From NCBI GenBank assembly GCA_032622095.1, contig CP136067.1, positions 127,941,030 through 128,005,029 of the forward strand: DNA of 64,000 nt, read 5' to 3'. A program made the position numbers and the translations under genes. This document shows, piece by piece, positions 20,391 to 33,362 of this stretch. Source of the stretch: Siphonodentalium dalli. Lineage: Eukaryota > Mollusca > Scaphopoda > Gadilida > Siphonodentaliidae. Position 1 is the stretch's first letter. Each line of letters starts with the position of its first letter. The notes beneath the pieces are model-generated. The model did no database searches. It was not told where the DNA came from and saw only the letters and a program-made list of their open reading frames with translations.

Positions 20391-21706
20391 ATAGCAGTTT
20401 TTTTTACATGTAGTTCTCTTGACACATTCACTGTCATGCGTGATCCCGAGAGGACTTAGGGCCACATTCGATCTGGTTCGCATTGGTGTATATATAGATT
20501 GACAGTTCTTTATGCAAGATCGGAAAGACTTCTCCATAGTTTGTATGGCGGACTGATTGTCAAGTGGGAAAAGTTCCGCACCATATAAAGCTCTTGGTAG
20601 CACAATTAGTTTGAAGAGCTTAATCATCGTTGTCGGTGTACAAGACTGCAGTTTCTGCTTCCCGGATAGGGAAAAATATGTCCGTCGCATTTTTTGTGAC
20701 ATGAGTTCTGCTCGTTTAGTCGCCGTTTTGAGTTTGGTCTGCATGATACCAAGGTGTGCGCACTCCGTTCCCTCGTGGATAGGCGTTCCACACAGAGACC
20801 ACGACCTGCTAGAAATGTTGTGTTTCTGAGTGGACTCGTTAAACACTACTGTTTGGCTCTTTGTAGACGAGAACGTGAATCTCCATTTAACGCTGTACCC
20901 AAAGCACGTAGACAGCATCGAGAGTCCAACCCGCTCTTTGTTAAGGATGGTAGCGCACTATCATCAGCGGTTGTGGGAGAAGCACAAGAAATTCCATACA
21001 CTTTCAAGCCATCTGTTGTGAATGAGAGGTCTTTGAGAAGGTCATTTATATACACTAGATAAAAAATGGCGAACACACTGCTCCTTGTTGTGTTCCTTGA
21101 CATATCTCCAGTGGTTCCGAAATGAATCCGTTACATATAACACGACTGTTGCAATCAGTATGCATGCTGTGGATTGTCTGAAGCATTTTGTCCTCGATCC
21201 CAAGGTTATGCAATTGTAATAAAAGGGCAGAGTGCCACACCTTGTCAAATGCTTTCTTGGAGTCTAAGAAGCATACGTAGGCACGGGAACCATTATCTTT
21301 AGTGTATGCAACAGATTCCTGCAGAATGAAGGAAGTCATCTCACAACTGATCCCTTTCTGGAACCCATTCTGCAGCGAATGTGGTAATCCAGAAAAACTC
21401 GGTGATTTGGTTATTCTGTTTAGGAGGACGCTCTCATAAACTTTATAAATCACGGGTAAGAATGTTATTGCACGGTAGCTACCAGGCTGTTCTTTGGGTT
21501 TGGGTTCTCCTTTGTAGAGTGGAATGATGAGACCAAGTTTGAGTTTATGTGGAATATATGACATATCAAGCATGCTATTGTAGAAGAAGCAGATAATTCG
21601 CAGAAATGATTTGTTGCAGAAAATGAGGTGCTCGTTCACTATACCATCTGATCCGCCCGCTTTACCTCTTTTAAGTGAGCGAACCGCTGCTTGTACCTAA
21701 CAACTG
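20349..21706 (-). pseudogene. Second partial LINE RT on minus strand
   Basis: From 21706 leftward: 'KRGKAGGSDGIV' (RT motif 1), 'KLGLIIPLYKG' and 'PGSYRAITFLPVIYKVYESVLLNRI' (motif 2), 'NGFQKGISCEM', 'YVCFLDSKKAFDKVW' (motif A, catalytic Asp), 'CQGTQQGAVCSPFFI' (motif B). After a frame change come 'YGISCASPTTADDSALPS' (motif C, with TADD in place of FADD) and the thumb and connection region 'LKTATKRAELMSQKMRR' and 'IKLFKLIVLPRALYGAELFP'. At least two frame breaks are present. It lacks endonuclease and the C-terminal zinc motif. The organisation resembles the fragment at 10660-11640, and both may derive from one family. Confidence 0.75.
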
Positions 21707-23868
21707 TTGTCATGTAGACTATAGTCCACTCAAGCAGCGGACAATCAACTGGAAACAGCCCATAGTATTATAGATACTTATAAGATCTGCAAACTGTTTC
21801 GCTCTTTTTTTTCAGAAAAAAAACCGTTCTCGTAGTCAAATATAAATTTGGTATAGCCTTGGCCACATGGCATTTATTTCTTAAATTATTTTCAACGACG
21901 TGTAACACACATTGTCACAGTAGCCTTGGCATCTTTCTGCAGTGGACGGTAAATTTGTTGGCAGCGAACACTTTTCACTGGAAAGCCAAATTCATCGGCT
22001 GAAAGAATAGCACAATTAGTAACCACGTATAGTGTCTCGCTACGTGTTGCCTGCGTGTATTGTATCATACAAGTTCTCTATATGTTAAATATTTCAACTG
22101 AATATTTTTGTCGAAACTAATGGACCACATTCTTCAGATATGAATGTAATTTTGGTAGGTTTGTTGAGTGATAATTCGCTGTGGCCGTTCGGCACATTGT
22201 GACAACTGCGAAGTCACGACCCCATATGTCATAGCGCATTATCCCTGAATAAAACACACACATATAACTACATTTATTTCTTAAATTTATATATTTTTCC
22301 GTATTTATTTCAACGAAATCAGCTTAAATTATTCTTATATTTTTGAAGCTGAAATCGCATGCAGCACAGTAAGTTAGCCCAATAATCTACCTTCGAATTA
22401 TCTGTCGACTACATCTATACGGTTGTGCATGCGTTTGAAAAATATGCCCAATTATTTTACCAGCCACATTTATAGGTCGCAATATGTGACGTCGGTTTGT
22501 TTTGTTGGGGTATATAACACGCATTAGTCTATTGACAATCGATAAATCAACAACAATGATCTATAGTGTAAAAGGTGGGTTAATAGTCCAATCAAAATAC
22601 GACATAACCATCAAAATATTGTAACATTCCTTAGAGCACAATCCCATTGTTGCAATCGTTCCCTGATTTTTGGTAAAGCACACCAACTCCCAAGGCTGGC
22701 GAAGGAATAGTTCAGTGATTATCCCATTGTTAGGTACACGCAACTCATAACAGACAAATCGCACGAGCGCTTCAAAGTGGGACCAGTCCGTGTTGTTTCG
22801 GACATATCTATTCACATTCAACGGCGATCAGTTCATGTTAATCATGTTGTTGGGCGTGGCTAACCGGCTATTGTGTCCAATCGCGTCAGCGCACGGATTG
22901 TGCGCCGTGGTTTTGAGTTATACAAGTAAGACAACTCTTTCTGCACGATACTGTACTTGCGGCAGATCGATCATAACATCGGTCAACGATGCGTTTACAA
23001 ATTTCTATAAATAGTAACTATTACCGCTGATTACCGCTCGATCCTGTCCAGTTTTATTATAATCTTTGCCATAACTCGGTCAATCTTCTTCCGTTGGTGA
23101 TTTCAGGCAATAATTATTTTCTATCCCTCCCATGTCGAATTGACTACAGATTGTTTTTCGTTTTAATAATCTGATGTGACGCTATTCCAGTTTCCGACCA
23201 ATTCGGAAGTGTTCGGGTGTTTCCGCCACTGCTCAAGACAACTCATTGGTTTATATATTTCGCGTTTATGGTGAAATTATTCGGGACGCTTGATGACTTG
23301 TAAGCAGTTAGTTATTTGGCCATATAATATGTACAAACTGACTTCTAGTTGTGGGATTTCGTGTATCGAGGTTATTTTATTCACTCTTCCCACAGAATAA
23401 CGTAGGGAACTCAATTGTGAGGACACAATTCCACGAGACAGTCGTAATGAAAGCACTTGCTAACTGGGGTTTGGTGACAATTGTGTGACAATAATTATGG
23501 CCATACCAAGCCATGTTGCCCGTTGAGTTTCCGCACAATGAGTTGACTGGACCAATTAATCCATTGCGTTTCACCAAGGTTGACCTCTGCTCATTACGTT
23601 TTGCTACATTGTATTCTCTACGATATATATAATTGCACGATCGATCGTCCAGAATTGTGTTTGACACTGGCAATCCATCATTATGCACGTATAGTATTGT
23701 ATTAATATGAAATCACCACTTAAGTTAATTTCATGCGTATTAAAACAGTTCCCCAATTGTGTTTTTAATTTTGCGACGTTTAGTTCTACGCATAATTTCG
23801 CTAACATTATCATGTGGGCCGATGAAACTGTATCGGAACTGTTGGGGGAAATGCAGCTGAAAGAATGT
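21707..23868. other. AT-rich intergenic stretch, no gene seen
   Basis: Short open frames at 22561-22821 and 23377-23688 (both -) show no domain, signal peptide or family resemblance. No clear inverted-repeat element was found. Confidence 0.4.
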
Positions 23869-24010
23869 ATCAGGATAGGATAGGATATGATAGTTTATTT
23901 GCAATACATACGAATGATGCAGTGGCAGTATTACATAATAAAGTAAAGCAGCGTAATGTCAGGGGTAGCCTAGCCCTATCGGGCTGTCTTCCTGTTACCC
24001 CATAAAACAA
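23869..24010 (-). repeat. Retroelement 3' tail with (TATCC)n-like repeats
   Basis: On - strand the segment reads '...gcaaataaactatcatatcc' and ends in several copies of a TATCC-type pentamer. An AATAAA-like signal followed by a short simple-repeat tail is the usual 3' end of some LINEs or SINEs. No coding part of the element is attached. Confidence 0.45.
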
Positions 24011-24059
24011 GTATCACTATAAGTAATAGCATAGATGTATAGGAATAAACAAAGCGAAC

Positions 24060-26859
24060 AATATACACAAGGACCAAAACAAGAAAAAGGCTGATCATAA
24101 CGAACTTTGCAACAGCGGTTGGTTGTAATTGTATTTTTTAATTGTATGATAAAAAATACACACATTCATTGTATTGCTTTCACATCGCCAAACATTAGTG
24201 AAACAAAGAAAGGACACACATCCTATATCAGACTCGGCACAAATACTGCTTTGTAAACCCGTGTTGACTGTGGACTGTGAGGGGGCCTTCTCGTACCAAC
24301 CGACATTTGATCAAAGATAAACGATGAAACAGAATTTCTGTTCCACATTTAAACTTATTAATGAAAACTGCAATTTAAGGCCATCCAATGTTAGACTTTT
24401 ATTTTGGTAAAGCATTTAATAATCGGGATGATGTAAAATCTCGCAGAATTTTCAATGTTTGATTATTAATATTGTTGTTTATATTGTTGTTGTTTTACCT
24501 ACCATAACCTGTTATATTATATTAGAATAAGTATTTGAGTTAATTGGCTTGTGTTGTTCTTGGAATATGTTTAAATCAAAGTGGCTCCAAAAAATATGGG
24601 TTGAACAAATGTATATGAAAAGTGGCTAAAAACATTCACAAGTGGCTAAAGTGATGGCTCAAGAAAAGTGTGGGCCATTATGAACACTGACAGCCTGGAT
24701 AATCTTAAAGATATCCGGTCCGATTTGACATCAAATTTGATAAAAATTTCCTAAGCTTACTATGCAAATAACACACACAATCAACATGAATCGTATGGAA
24801 CAGCATCGCGAAAATTCACACAATCAACTATAAGTAATTCCATATAGCATAGGGTATGTTCATACACTGGCAAGTTCGCACGGCACCAGTTGCAGGTATT
24901 TCTCCATAGAAAACCATGCATATGGTGCCATAATATGAAAGGCAACATGCATATAAATTGTATATTTACCAAATATAACCGCATGGAAAGTATAATTTCG
25001 GCAATTCCACTTGTAACTGTGCTACTAACACATTGCCTTAGAATGCCTGTATGATTGATTCTTGCGACATAATTGCATATTATTTACAGGCAAATTTCTA
25101 AGCATCGCTACCAGTGGAACTACATAGTTTTTATTTCTCATGTAGTTAGTTGTGGTATAGATGCATTCTATAAGCATTCTTGCATTCGGTTTCGGGCACA
25201 TTGTAGCTTTCTATTCCGAAATATCTGCAACAAAAAATGCCTGCAAAAGAATTCCTGGCAAATTTGCGAGTGTATGAACGTACCCTTACTTATTCAGATA
25301 TACATGTGCAGTCAATTTCAGTTAATTGCATAATGCTTAAATGCATAATTCTGATATTTGCATAAAATATGCATGCAACAAACCATTTTCTCATAAAAAG
25401 ACTTATTTTTTAATCGTTTATTTGCACAAAGGTCATACTGTATTCCAGTTCTATGCATATGAAAAAAGCCAAAAAATCTAGCTTCATACAGATTAGTATA
25501 GAAGCTCTTTACAGACATTATTTTTAAATAAACTAAACTGATGATGAAATTGGATGCTGATATAGGAGATGACTATACAAGCATCTAATGTCAAATCATC
25601 TTCTCCCTCCAAGTCTCTGCATATATACATGTGTCATGCTCATTAACTATATATTTTATTTGGGATGAAATAAATATTGTTTAAACCAAATTGAATAAAC
25701 GAAACATCAAAATACACTATATTTGCAGACTGATGCTGGTGATGGAATACAGTTTGTAAAGAGTGCGCGATATTAGCAAAACACTCGACGCCGGAAGGGC
25801 GGCATTAAAGCACGGGCGGCGTTCGTTGCAGAAATATTCATATTTGTTCAAATCGCCATGCACCAACAGAAGGAATATTAAAATATATATAGTTTTGTTC
25901 AGATGCCAAACATAATCAGCGCGTAAATATTATATTGTCGTCAAGGCGTACGATGGTGTGCGCAAACAAGAGCCTGCTCGTGTTATAGAAGTTTTGCTTC
26001 TGTTTACATAACACAGCGCAATTCTATTGGTTAATCATACACAAATGATATAAACGCTCTTTATTATTTCCATATCAGGAAAACAGTAACAAATAACGTT
26101 CTTTATGTTTACCATATCCGGATCTAAACAAAAGCCAGGTTATGTAACGTTTTTTGCGTTTGTTTAAATAACAAAGGAAAAACAGTTGACAGTAACATAC
26201 TGTTTATGCCATATTTCTGATTGGTATAAGAATAAGGTCTGTCTATGTTTTACTATTATTTCTGTTTATGGCGGTTTTTGACGGAGGTGAATATTTTAGC
26301 AGCATACCCACCGCCAACGACGCCCGTATCTTTAAGCCCACTGTTCTGTTGATAAACAGGGTTCATGGTGACGTCGATATCTCAACAAAAACAACATATT
26401 CACAGTTTATTACATTGAATAAGTTGAAAATACAATGTTTCAGAGCTTCCACTTTCAAACGGTATATACTATGGCATATTTTATATAATGTGATCTGGGG
26501 GTTCGAAAAAAAGCTGTACTTAGAATAATTATGTTACGCCATTTCGATTAGTTATAACATTTTAACTATACATATTGATAATTGTCTTTTCTCGATTTGT
26601 TAAAATTTTAAATGACCGCGAAATGACAATTTGTAGAAATTGTGGACCAATAAATAACGGGATGTATATAATGGTGGAATATATTCAATCGGGTATTTAC
26701 AATGCAATGCTTTTTTGTTATTTCCGGTAAACTCGCCCTATACTACATATATATGATAAAAGACATTTACTATACAATATATTTAACTACATGTATCTTG
26801 CCACTGAAGGCACATGTCGATTTGAAGCCTACGTGCATGAACAGTGCTCATGTTTTTAC
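24060..26859. other. AT-rich intergenic stretch, no gene seen
   Basis: No supported coding frame. ATGCAT-type motifs are frequent around 24880-25390, but without a regular period. The motif 'ataaatattgtttaaacc' near 25669 recurs in altered form near 17260, 28549 and 54195. Confidence 0.4.
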
Positions 26860-26869
26860 ATATATGAAT

Positions 26870-27461
26870 TAGATCATGCCATGAATCTCTACTCTGGTTA
26901 AGGATGGATACACACATGCATGTAATCTCTGTAATTATCGTGTATTTGGAGTTTTAGATGGATCAAATTCAGTCGGACTATAGAGAAACCGCTATCTTGG
27001 ACCGAGTCGCTAGGTCACTTAAAATACGTGTTCGTGTGATAACCCATATGGTGGACGTTCTATCTAAATAATTACCAGTCCTCTTAGCGATTTGAAGCTT
27101 TCAAGACCCCACGCCAAACAAGCATCATGATCGAACATGTGTATCAAGCCTGTTCGTGCATTAATAAAATGCCAGATATCGCACATACTTGACTGATTTC
27201 CGCATCCGTAAGAGAAGACATGTTTTGGACTGGCCTTAAATGTCCTGATAGCAGATGGTTTGACTTCGCTTATCACTACTCACTTGTCTGGCCTGTTAAC
27301 AATGAACCGCTCGCGCGCGGGTGATTAATGTTGTCAATTATTGGTCTGGCTATGTAAAATACGTGTAATACATGTATTTTACATAGATAAATTACATACA
27401 TGTGAGTATCCACCCTAAAGCTACGGGCGCTAGCCAGAGTAGAGATTCATGGCATGATCTA
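26870..27461. mobile_element. 592-bp Mutator-like non-autonomous element
   Basis: Terminal inverted repeats of about 30 bp begin TAGATCATGCC at the left and end GGCATGATCTA at the right. The flanks are an exact 10-bp direct repeat, ATATATGAAT, at 26860-26869 and 27462-27471, a target duplication size typical of Mutator-like elements. There is no transposase frame inside. The 124-128 bp element at 7157-7284 has the same termini. Confidence 0.75.
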
Positions 27462-27599
27462 ATATATGAATATGAATAAATTATAACTCATATGGATATC
27501 TTAACTATGATAACCCTTTCTATACTAAATTGATTCTCCCATTCAATTATAAAATTAGACAATTGACCAGTCTATTATTCATTTAGAGGGGTGTCCATG

Positions 27600-27780
27600 T
27601 AGTAAAAAGCAGATGGCAGACAGAAACACAGATAATACACTAGCACAATGATTCATATTAATAAGTGGGAACTGATCAGATAATAAGCACAACTTTGTTG
27701 AACTTAATTATCATCTGAGAATTTCCTATGGGAACTACTCGTCGGTGATTATTTAGCATAGAAAGGGCAGAGACGTGGCG
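27600..27780. other. Intergenic, no gene seen
   Basis: Nothing recognised. Confidence 0.35.
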
Positions 27781-28430
27781 ACAGGGTGGTGGTGTGTGTG
27801 ATGGGGGGGGGGGGAAGTCTCACACCAACTTTGGTCAACATTTTCAATAGTTGGAAATGAAATACCTGACACGGCATTAGTTGGAAATTTCACACCAATA
27901 ATAGGTTGAATTTTTTCTCGTAGTTTGATTTTCCAACAATTTATTAGTGGAGAATGTGTTGTTTTGACAAACATTTGCATGTTTTCGGAACAGTTTTCCT
28001 ACATTAGGTCAAACGTTTTGACTAAAATGGCCATCAGGTGGACATTTCCCAACCTTAAAGGGGGTGTCAGGTTGGAAATTTTCAACAGTTGTAAAGCTTC
28101 AGGCCTCAATGTGCCTGTAGTTAGACCATTAGATGTTAGGATTTGCAATTTTTATGTTCAGATCTCCAAATTTTCCCACATTGAGCTGAATGTCCTTTTC
28201 CTTCCCCGGGTCGGTGGCAAGTCAAAGACTATACATACTGGTCAATTCTACTCCTGGCCTGTGAGGTACCAATTAGGAAAAAACATAGCCCACCCCACCC
28301 ACAACGGAGACCCTCTAGCCACGTCTCTGAGAAAGGAATGTTTTCTTCAGCTGTATCGAAACATCCTTTCACTACGCTATAATATAGAAACTGCAAATAT
28401 AGACATAATTTTAAAATAAAATTAACCAGT
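27780..28430. repeat. Dispersed repeat rich in 'ttggaaatttcac' phrases
   Basis: Phrases such as 'accaactttggt', 'cagttggaaattt' and 'ttcacacca' recur within the segment, and the same phrases occur at 54500-54840. A G-run lies at 27803-27813. A 164-codon open frame (27925-28419, +) crosses it. It has no recognisable domain and lies mostly in the repeat, so I do not call it a gene. Confidence 0.45.
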
Positions 28431-28719
28431 CAACGTATCCACATAGTGTCATTTGTGGTGTTATAAAATATATCATAGTTGCAACAGCAGCATAATTTGA
28501 AGGGGTACTGTGCACTAAACCCGGTCATTTATGGGACCATCTCATTTTGGTTTAAACAATATTTAATTCTACCTTCAAAGAACATATATAATATTTTTTA
28601 CAAAAGTTTATTGATGACATGATTTAGAATAGATGAGGGTGAAGAGGATTTAACAACAAGCGAGTCATCGCTTATGTTGAGTTATCTCCTCAGAAAAGAA
28701 AAAGACATGGAGTATATAA

Positions 28720-28920
28720 GAAGAGCGGAGGGCAAGAGGCCAAATTGAAGAGTACAGGATATGAATGACAGGATATGTATGACATGATAATGATGATTTT
28801 AATAATCGTAGAATATTGATGAATCTGCTGAGGTCAGAGAGACTGAAAGCGAGATACAGAGTGAGTGAGAGGGAGAAGGAGAGGGGAGAGAGAAAATAGG
28901 GGAGAGAAAGTGTGCCACAA
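28720..28920 (+). repeat. Purine-rich (GA)n-like tract
   Basis: A strand-asymmetric run of G and A with irregular 'gagagg' units, strongest at 28855-28910. Confidence 0.7.
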
Positions 28921-28996
28921 CTGCCGTATGTTCGTTTTTAAATTATTGGGAATACTAATGATTGATGGAAATTCACTGAAATTCACCATCTCATTT

Positions 28997-29190
28997 TATA
29001 CTCAACAGAATATATGCAACAAATGAATCAATTTGAGCCATGGATTAGTGCAAACTACACTAATTTGCTCTATGAATGATGCAAACATCATGGTAATTAT
29101 AATGAAAATGAATTTACGACTGGAGTCATAAAATCATTATCATTATAATTACCATGTTGTTTGCATCGTGCATATATTATGTTGAGTATA
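28997..29190. repeat. Imperfect inverted repeat, foldback-type
   Basis: The inner arms 'atgcaaacatcatggtaatt' (29080) and 'aattaccatgttgtttgcat' (29147) are complementary with one or two mismatches. Outer matches 'tatactcaacagaatatat' and 'atatattatgttgagtata' extend the structure. The left side is longer by an insertion. It is probably a foldback MITE. Confidence 0.6.
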
Positions 29191-29468
29191 CAAGGAGATA
29201 TTCCCATAAATCCTTTAATTGTATATAGTCCAACGATGCCCGTTGGCTGGTATTTTCTCCCTAATGTATGTCTTACTTCGTCGCCTTGATTTGGTTTGTG
29301 ATATATAGGGCGAAAAAAAAACACATATACACACGATACATTGTCCTAAACTATAATTATATATATCTTTAAAATCCGCCGTTTGCTGAAGTCTGGATCA
29401 GAATGAATACTGCATTCGAGCAGATATAGAGAATAGTTACAGTTTTTGTTTGGATACCTAAATAACTA

Positions 29469-29550
29469 CTCCGATCGAAAGTGCACGCTATGCGACGTTG
29501 AACTTGGTGATGAATCCCATATCATACTCAAATATGAACGAGAGGCCGAT
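29469..29550 (+). pseudogene. Scrap of LINE C-terminal zinc motif
   Basis: One frame reads 'DRKCTLCDVELGDESHIIL', which matches the CxxC...H motif near the C-terminus of many APE-type LINEs. The final Cys position is Tyr. Flanking sequence has stops in this frame, so only a fragment survives. Confidence 0.5.
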
Positions 29551-29559
29551 CACGATCGG

Positions 29560-30430
29560 CAGATGTTAACCCATCCCTTGGCGATAGTAAATTACTATGA
29601 TCGGAATCATAAATGAGAGTTTTGATGTTGACTTATAGAGTATACTGTTATGTATTATTATAGCAAATGTACATAAAACAAATTATTGGAATTTATGGGT
29701 CACTCGCATTTATTTAAGAGAATGCACTGGTACAGGGTCTGTAATGCTGCACCACCACAGCCTTGGGTTAAATGTGAAAAATGTGACCTGGACATGGAAT
29801 ACTTGGGTTAAGAGAGTCCAATTTAAGTTTACAATGATACTATTTCAAATTCTACCAACAACACCTATCAAGAGAAAGACACCTCACTGCTGGCCCATTA
29901 ATATCAATTATATAGCAGAGCTGTCAACAAATCACATACATTGTTTATATTGATGCTGGAATCTCTATTAATACAAAAACATTTATAATGACCTCAGACC
30001 ATCTGTAGAGTTATATATTCAGCTATGCAATGCAGCATCCGGCAATCTGTTTAAAGCACTGTTTTATCAGGAAATCTTTCACAGACTGTCCATCATAATT
30101 AACTGGTCTGTGGGATACAGTCTATCACCAAATAAATAACATTCTATTAATGGCAGTGGCAGTCTATATAGTACACTCCAATATTGTGAACTACACATGT
30201 GTATCAGATATCAGGAGGAATTTTGTTATTTAACTGCTACTTGACATTAATGGGGGATCCGTGCTGTATGCACAAACGGCTCGGTCATGTAATGGCACCT
30301 TAACACTATTAATTTATGGGTTCATTACTAAATATTTAAAGGGACACATTGGGAACCTTTTTATCAACTTGTATCATAATCATCAATATCTAAATAAAAA
30401 CAAATGAAAATGAAAACAAATGAAAGAGTC
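29560..30430. other. Intergenic, no gene seen
   Basis: No supported gene. A phrase near 29718 ('gagaatgcactggtacaggg') resembles 'gagaaggcactggaacatgg' at 58702, so part of this stretch belongs to the dispersed family that is amplified at 57-60 kb. Confidence 0.4.
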
Positions 30431-30439
30431 ACTGACTTT

Positions 30440-30466
30440 TTATTATTATTATTATTATTATTATTA
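30440..30466. repeat. (ATT)n microsatellite
   Basis: Nine uninterrupted TAT/ATT units. Confidence 0.9.
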
Positions 30467-30519
30467 AAGTTAAAAATAAATCTAAAAACAATCAAATTTT
30501 TTTTCTTCAAATTTTTTTC

Positions 30520-30830
30520 TCGAAAAAGGGTCATAACTCCTTTAAAATAAATCGGATCAAACCCACATTCGAACTCGATCTGTATTTTGGGCTGTGAAAC
30601 TCACATACCAAATTTGGTTCCAATCAAAATGTTTGAGTTATGGCAGAATGTGTGAATTCAAAGTAAAAAAGGGCCATAACTCTGTAACAAAAACTCGAAC
30701 TCGATCTGTATTGTGGGCTGATAAACCCATATACAAAATTTGGTTCCGATCGGATAGAAAATGTTTGAGTTATCGCATTACTCGTAAAGTGTCTACGGAC
30801 AGACATACAGACGGACGAACGACGAGTGGT
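30520..30830 (+). repeat. Dispersed repeat, two tandem units ('ggccataactc' family)
   Basis: Two units of roughly 140 bp each contain 'ggtcataactc' or 'ggccataactc', 'ctcgatctgtatt', 'aaatttggttcc' and 'atgtttgagttat'. They are followed by a 'cggacagacatacagacgga' stretch. A diverged inverted copy lies at 49005-49215. I associate this repeat type with molluscan genomes, from memory. Open frames through it are not genes. Confidence 0.6.
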
Positions 30831-31200
30831 CAATCCGGACAACGATACTATGTTTACGATACTATGGTATGGGTAAACATAAAAACTTTGAGACGAACAT
30901 ATCTTAAATCATACTATTACACGCGTCCCAATGCCCACAAACTCAATGCCATCTTCACGTGCACAAATAAAAGAATCCTCACAAATGTTACCATGTTCAT
31001 CCGAGACGCCCTTCGCCTAATGGAGCCCCATGTGGCATAACCACGCGAACCTTGAAGCACCCCCACCCAAGTCACATCACGTACGTCCATATACAGCGAA
31101 ATTATACGAGAGGCAAATATGATAAACACGATTGTCACCTAACCCCAGTGATTTATGTCAGACCCGATGTTAGTCCCTTATACACACACCTAAAAATCCA

Positions 31201-31500
31201 AGGCCCCCCCATATAAAAATGTACCTGGGTAAATCTTGGTGTTTACCTAGGTATACCCCGGTACATATAGGTTTTACCCTGGTTCCACCCAGGTCACACA
31301 CAGGTTACACCCAGGTAAATCAGGGATTTATATAGATTTACCCAGGTGTTTTCTATATATGTTAGGTATAAATCCCAGTTTACCCGGGTTTTTACGGATT
31401 TACACCCAGGTATTTACACCAGGTATTTACACCCAGGTATTTACACCAGGGTTTCGCCCAGGTATTTACTACAGTGTTCACCCGGATATATACACCTGTG
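31201..31500. repeat. CCCAGGT-type satellite array, copy 1
   Basis: Irregular units carrying ACCCAGGT or its complement ACCTGGGT, spaced mostly 14-30 bp, for example 'tttacacccaggtatttaca'. The left edge 'ccccatataaaaatgtacct' at 31206 is the exact complement of the right edge of the array at 50580-51416, so both are copies of one element in opposite orientation. Confidence 0.75.
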
Positions 31501-31524
31501 GTATTTTGTTAAACTGTATAATCT

Positions 31525-33362
31525 GCATTGAAGTCACCTTATTAACCCTTTCTATAGTACAGCACCATTGGCGTGTAGTTACCTTATTAACCATTCTATA
31601 TTAAATCATTAATTGACAGGTAGTTACCTTATTAACCCTTTCTATTCTAAGTAACATTGGTGAGTAGTTACATTATTAACCCTTTCTATATTAAAGCACC
31701 ATTGATGTGAAGTTACCTTATTAACCCTTTCTTTATTAAAGCATCATTGACGCGTAGTTACCTTATTAACCCTTTCTATATTAAAATATCATTGATGTGT
31801 AGTTACAATGTTAACCCTTTCTATAGTATAGCATCATTGACGGGTAGTTGGCTCCTTAACTCTGTATATATCAAAGTATCATTGTCGTATATAGTTACCT
31901 TATTAACCCTTTCTATACTAAGTACCGTTGGCGTGTAGTTACCTTATTAACCCTTTCTATATTAAAGCATTAATTGACAGGTAGTTACCTTATTAACCCT
32001 TTCTATACTAAGTATCATTGGTGAGTAGTTGCATTATTAACCCTTTCTATATTAAAGCGCCATTGGCGGGTAGTTACCTTATTAACCATTTATGTATTAA
32101 AGCATCATTGACGTGTAGTTACCTTATTATAACCCTCTCTATATTAAAGCATCATTATTGCTGGGTAGTTATCTTATTAACCCGTTCTATACTAAGTATC
32201 ATTGGTGAGTAGTTACAGTATTAACCCTTTCTATATTAAAGCATCATTGACGTAAAGTTACCTTATTAACCATTTCTGTATTAAAGCAGCATTGACATGT
32301 AGTTACCTTATTAGCCCTTTCTTTATTAAAATATCATTGACGTGTAGTTACCATGTTAACCCTTTCTATATTAAAGCATCGTTGACGGGTAGTTGCCTAA
32401 TTAACCCTCTATATACTAAAGTATCATTGTCGTGTAGTTACCTTACCAACCCTTTCTATACTAAGTATCATTGGCGTGTAGTTACCTTATTAACCTTTTC
32501 TATATTAAAGCATTAATTGACAGGTAGTTACATTAAACAACCCTTTCTATACTAAGTATCATTGGTGAGTAGTTACATTATAAACCATTTCTATATTAAA
32601 GCGCCATTGACGGGTAATTACCTTATTAACCATTTTTGTATCAAAGCATCATTGACGTGCAGTTACCATATTATAACACTTTCTATATTAAAGCATCATT
32701 GACTGATAGTTACCATATTAACCCTTTCTATATTAAAGCACCATTGGCGTGTAATTACCTTATTAACCCTTTCTACATTGAAGCAATAATTGACAGGCAG
32801 TTACCTTATTAACCCTTTTTATAATGAGTATCATTGGTGATTAGTTACATTATTAACCCTTTCTACAATAAAGCATCATTGACATGTAGTTATCATAGTA
32901 GCCAGTTATATATTAAAGCATCATGGACGGTAGTTACCATATTAACCCTTTCTATATTAAAGCACCATTGGCGTGTAATTACCATATTAACCCTTTCTAT
33001 ATTAAAACATCATTGACGTGTAGTTACCCTATTAGCCCTTTCTATATTTAAGCATCATTGACGTGTAGAACTTTATCTTATTAACCCTTTCTTTATTAAA
33101 GCATCATTGACATGTAGTTACCTTAGTAACAATTTCTACACTAAAGCATTATTGACGGGTAGTTACCTTATTAACCCTTTCTATATTAAAGCATCATTGA
33201 CAAGAAGTTAAATTATTAACCTTCTATAATAAGTATCATTGCCGTGTAGTTAGTTACCTTATAAAACCTTTCTATATTAAGACGTCGATCATTGACGGGT
33301 AGTTGTTACCTTATTAATCATTTATGTATTCAAGCATCATTGACGAGTAGTTACCTTATTAC
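31525..33362. repeat. 45-bp minisatellite, about 40 units
   Basis: The consensus unit contains GTAGTTACCTTATTAACCC, then TTTCTATATTAAAGCATCA, then TTGACGT. Variant units ('ccattggcg', 'taattgacagg', 'tactaagtatcattggtgag') recur in similar order at about 31610, 31970, 32510 and 32785, suggesting higher-order blocks of several units. Because 45 is divisible by 3, short open frames persist through it; they are not genes. Confidence 0.9.

Noticed and set aside
24880-25390. Clustered ATGCAT words as a possible satellite or regulatory block
   Set aside because: No regular spacing and no conserved longer unit; plausible for AT-rich DNA.
27925-28419. 164-codon open frame considered as a host gene
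   Set aside because: It overlaps a dispersed repeat found again at 54.5 kb and shows no domain, signal peptide or exon structure.
30594-31040. 148-codon frame beginning in the 'ggccataactc' repeat
   Set aside because: Its first half is two tandem repeat units and the second half has no family features.
31346-33016. Series of 60-80 codon frames with repeated 'NPFYIKASLT' words
   Set aside because: By-product of the 45-bp minisatellite, whose period keeps the frame.
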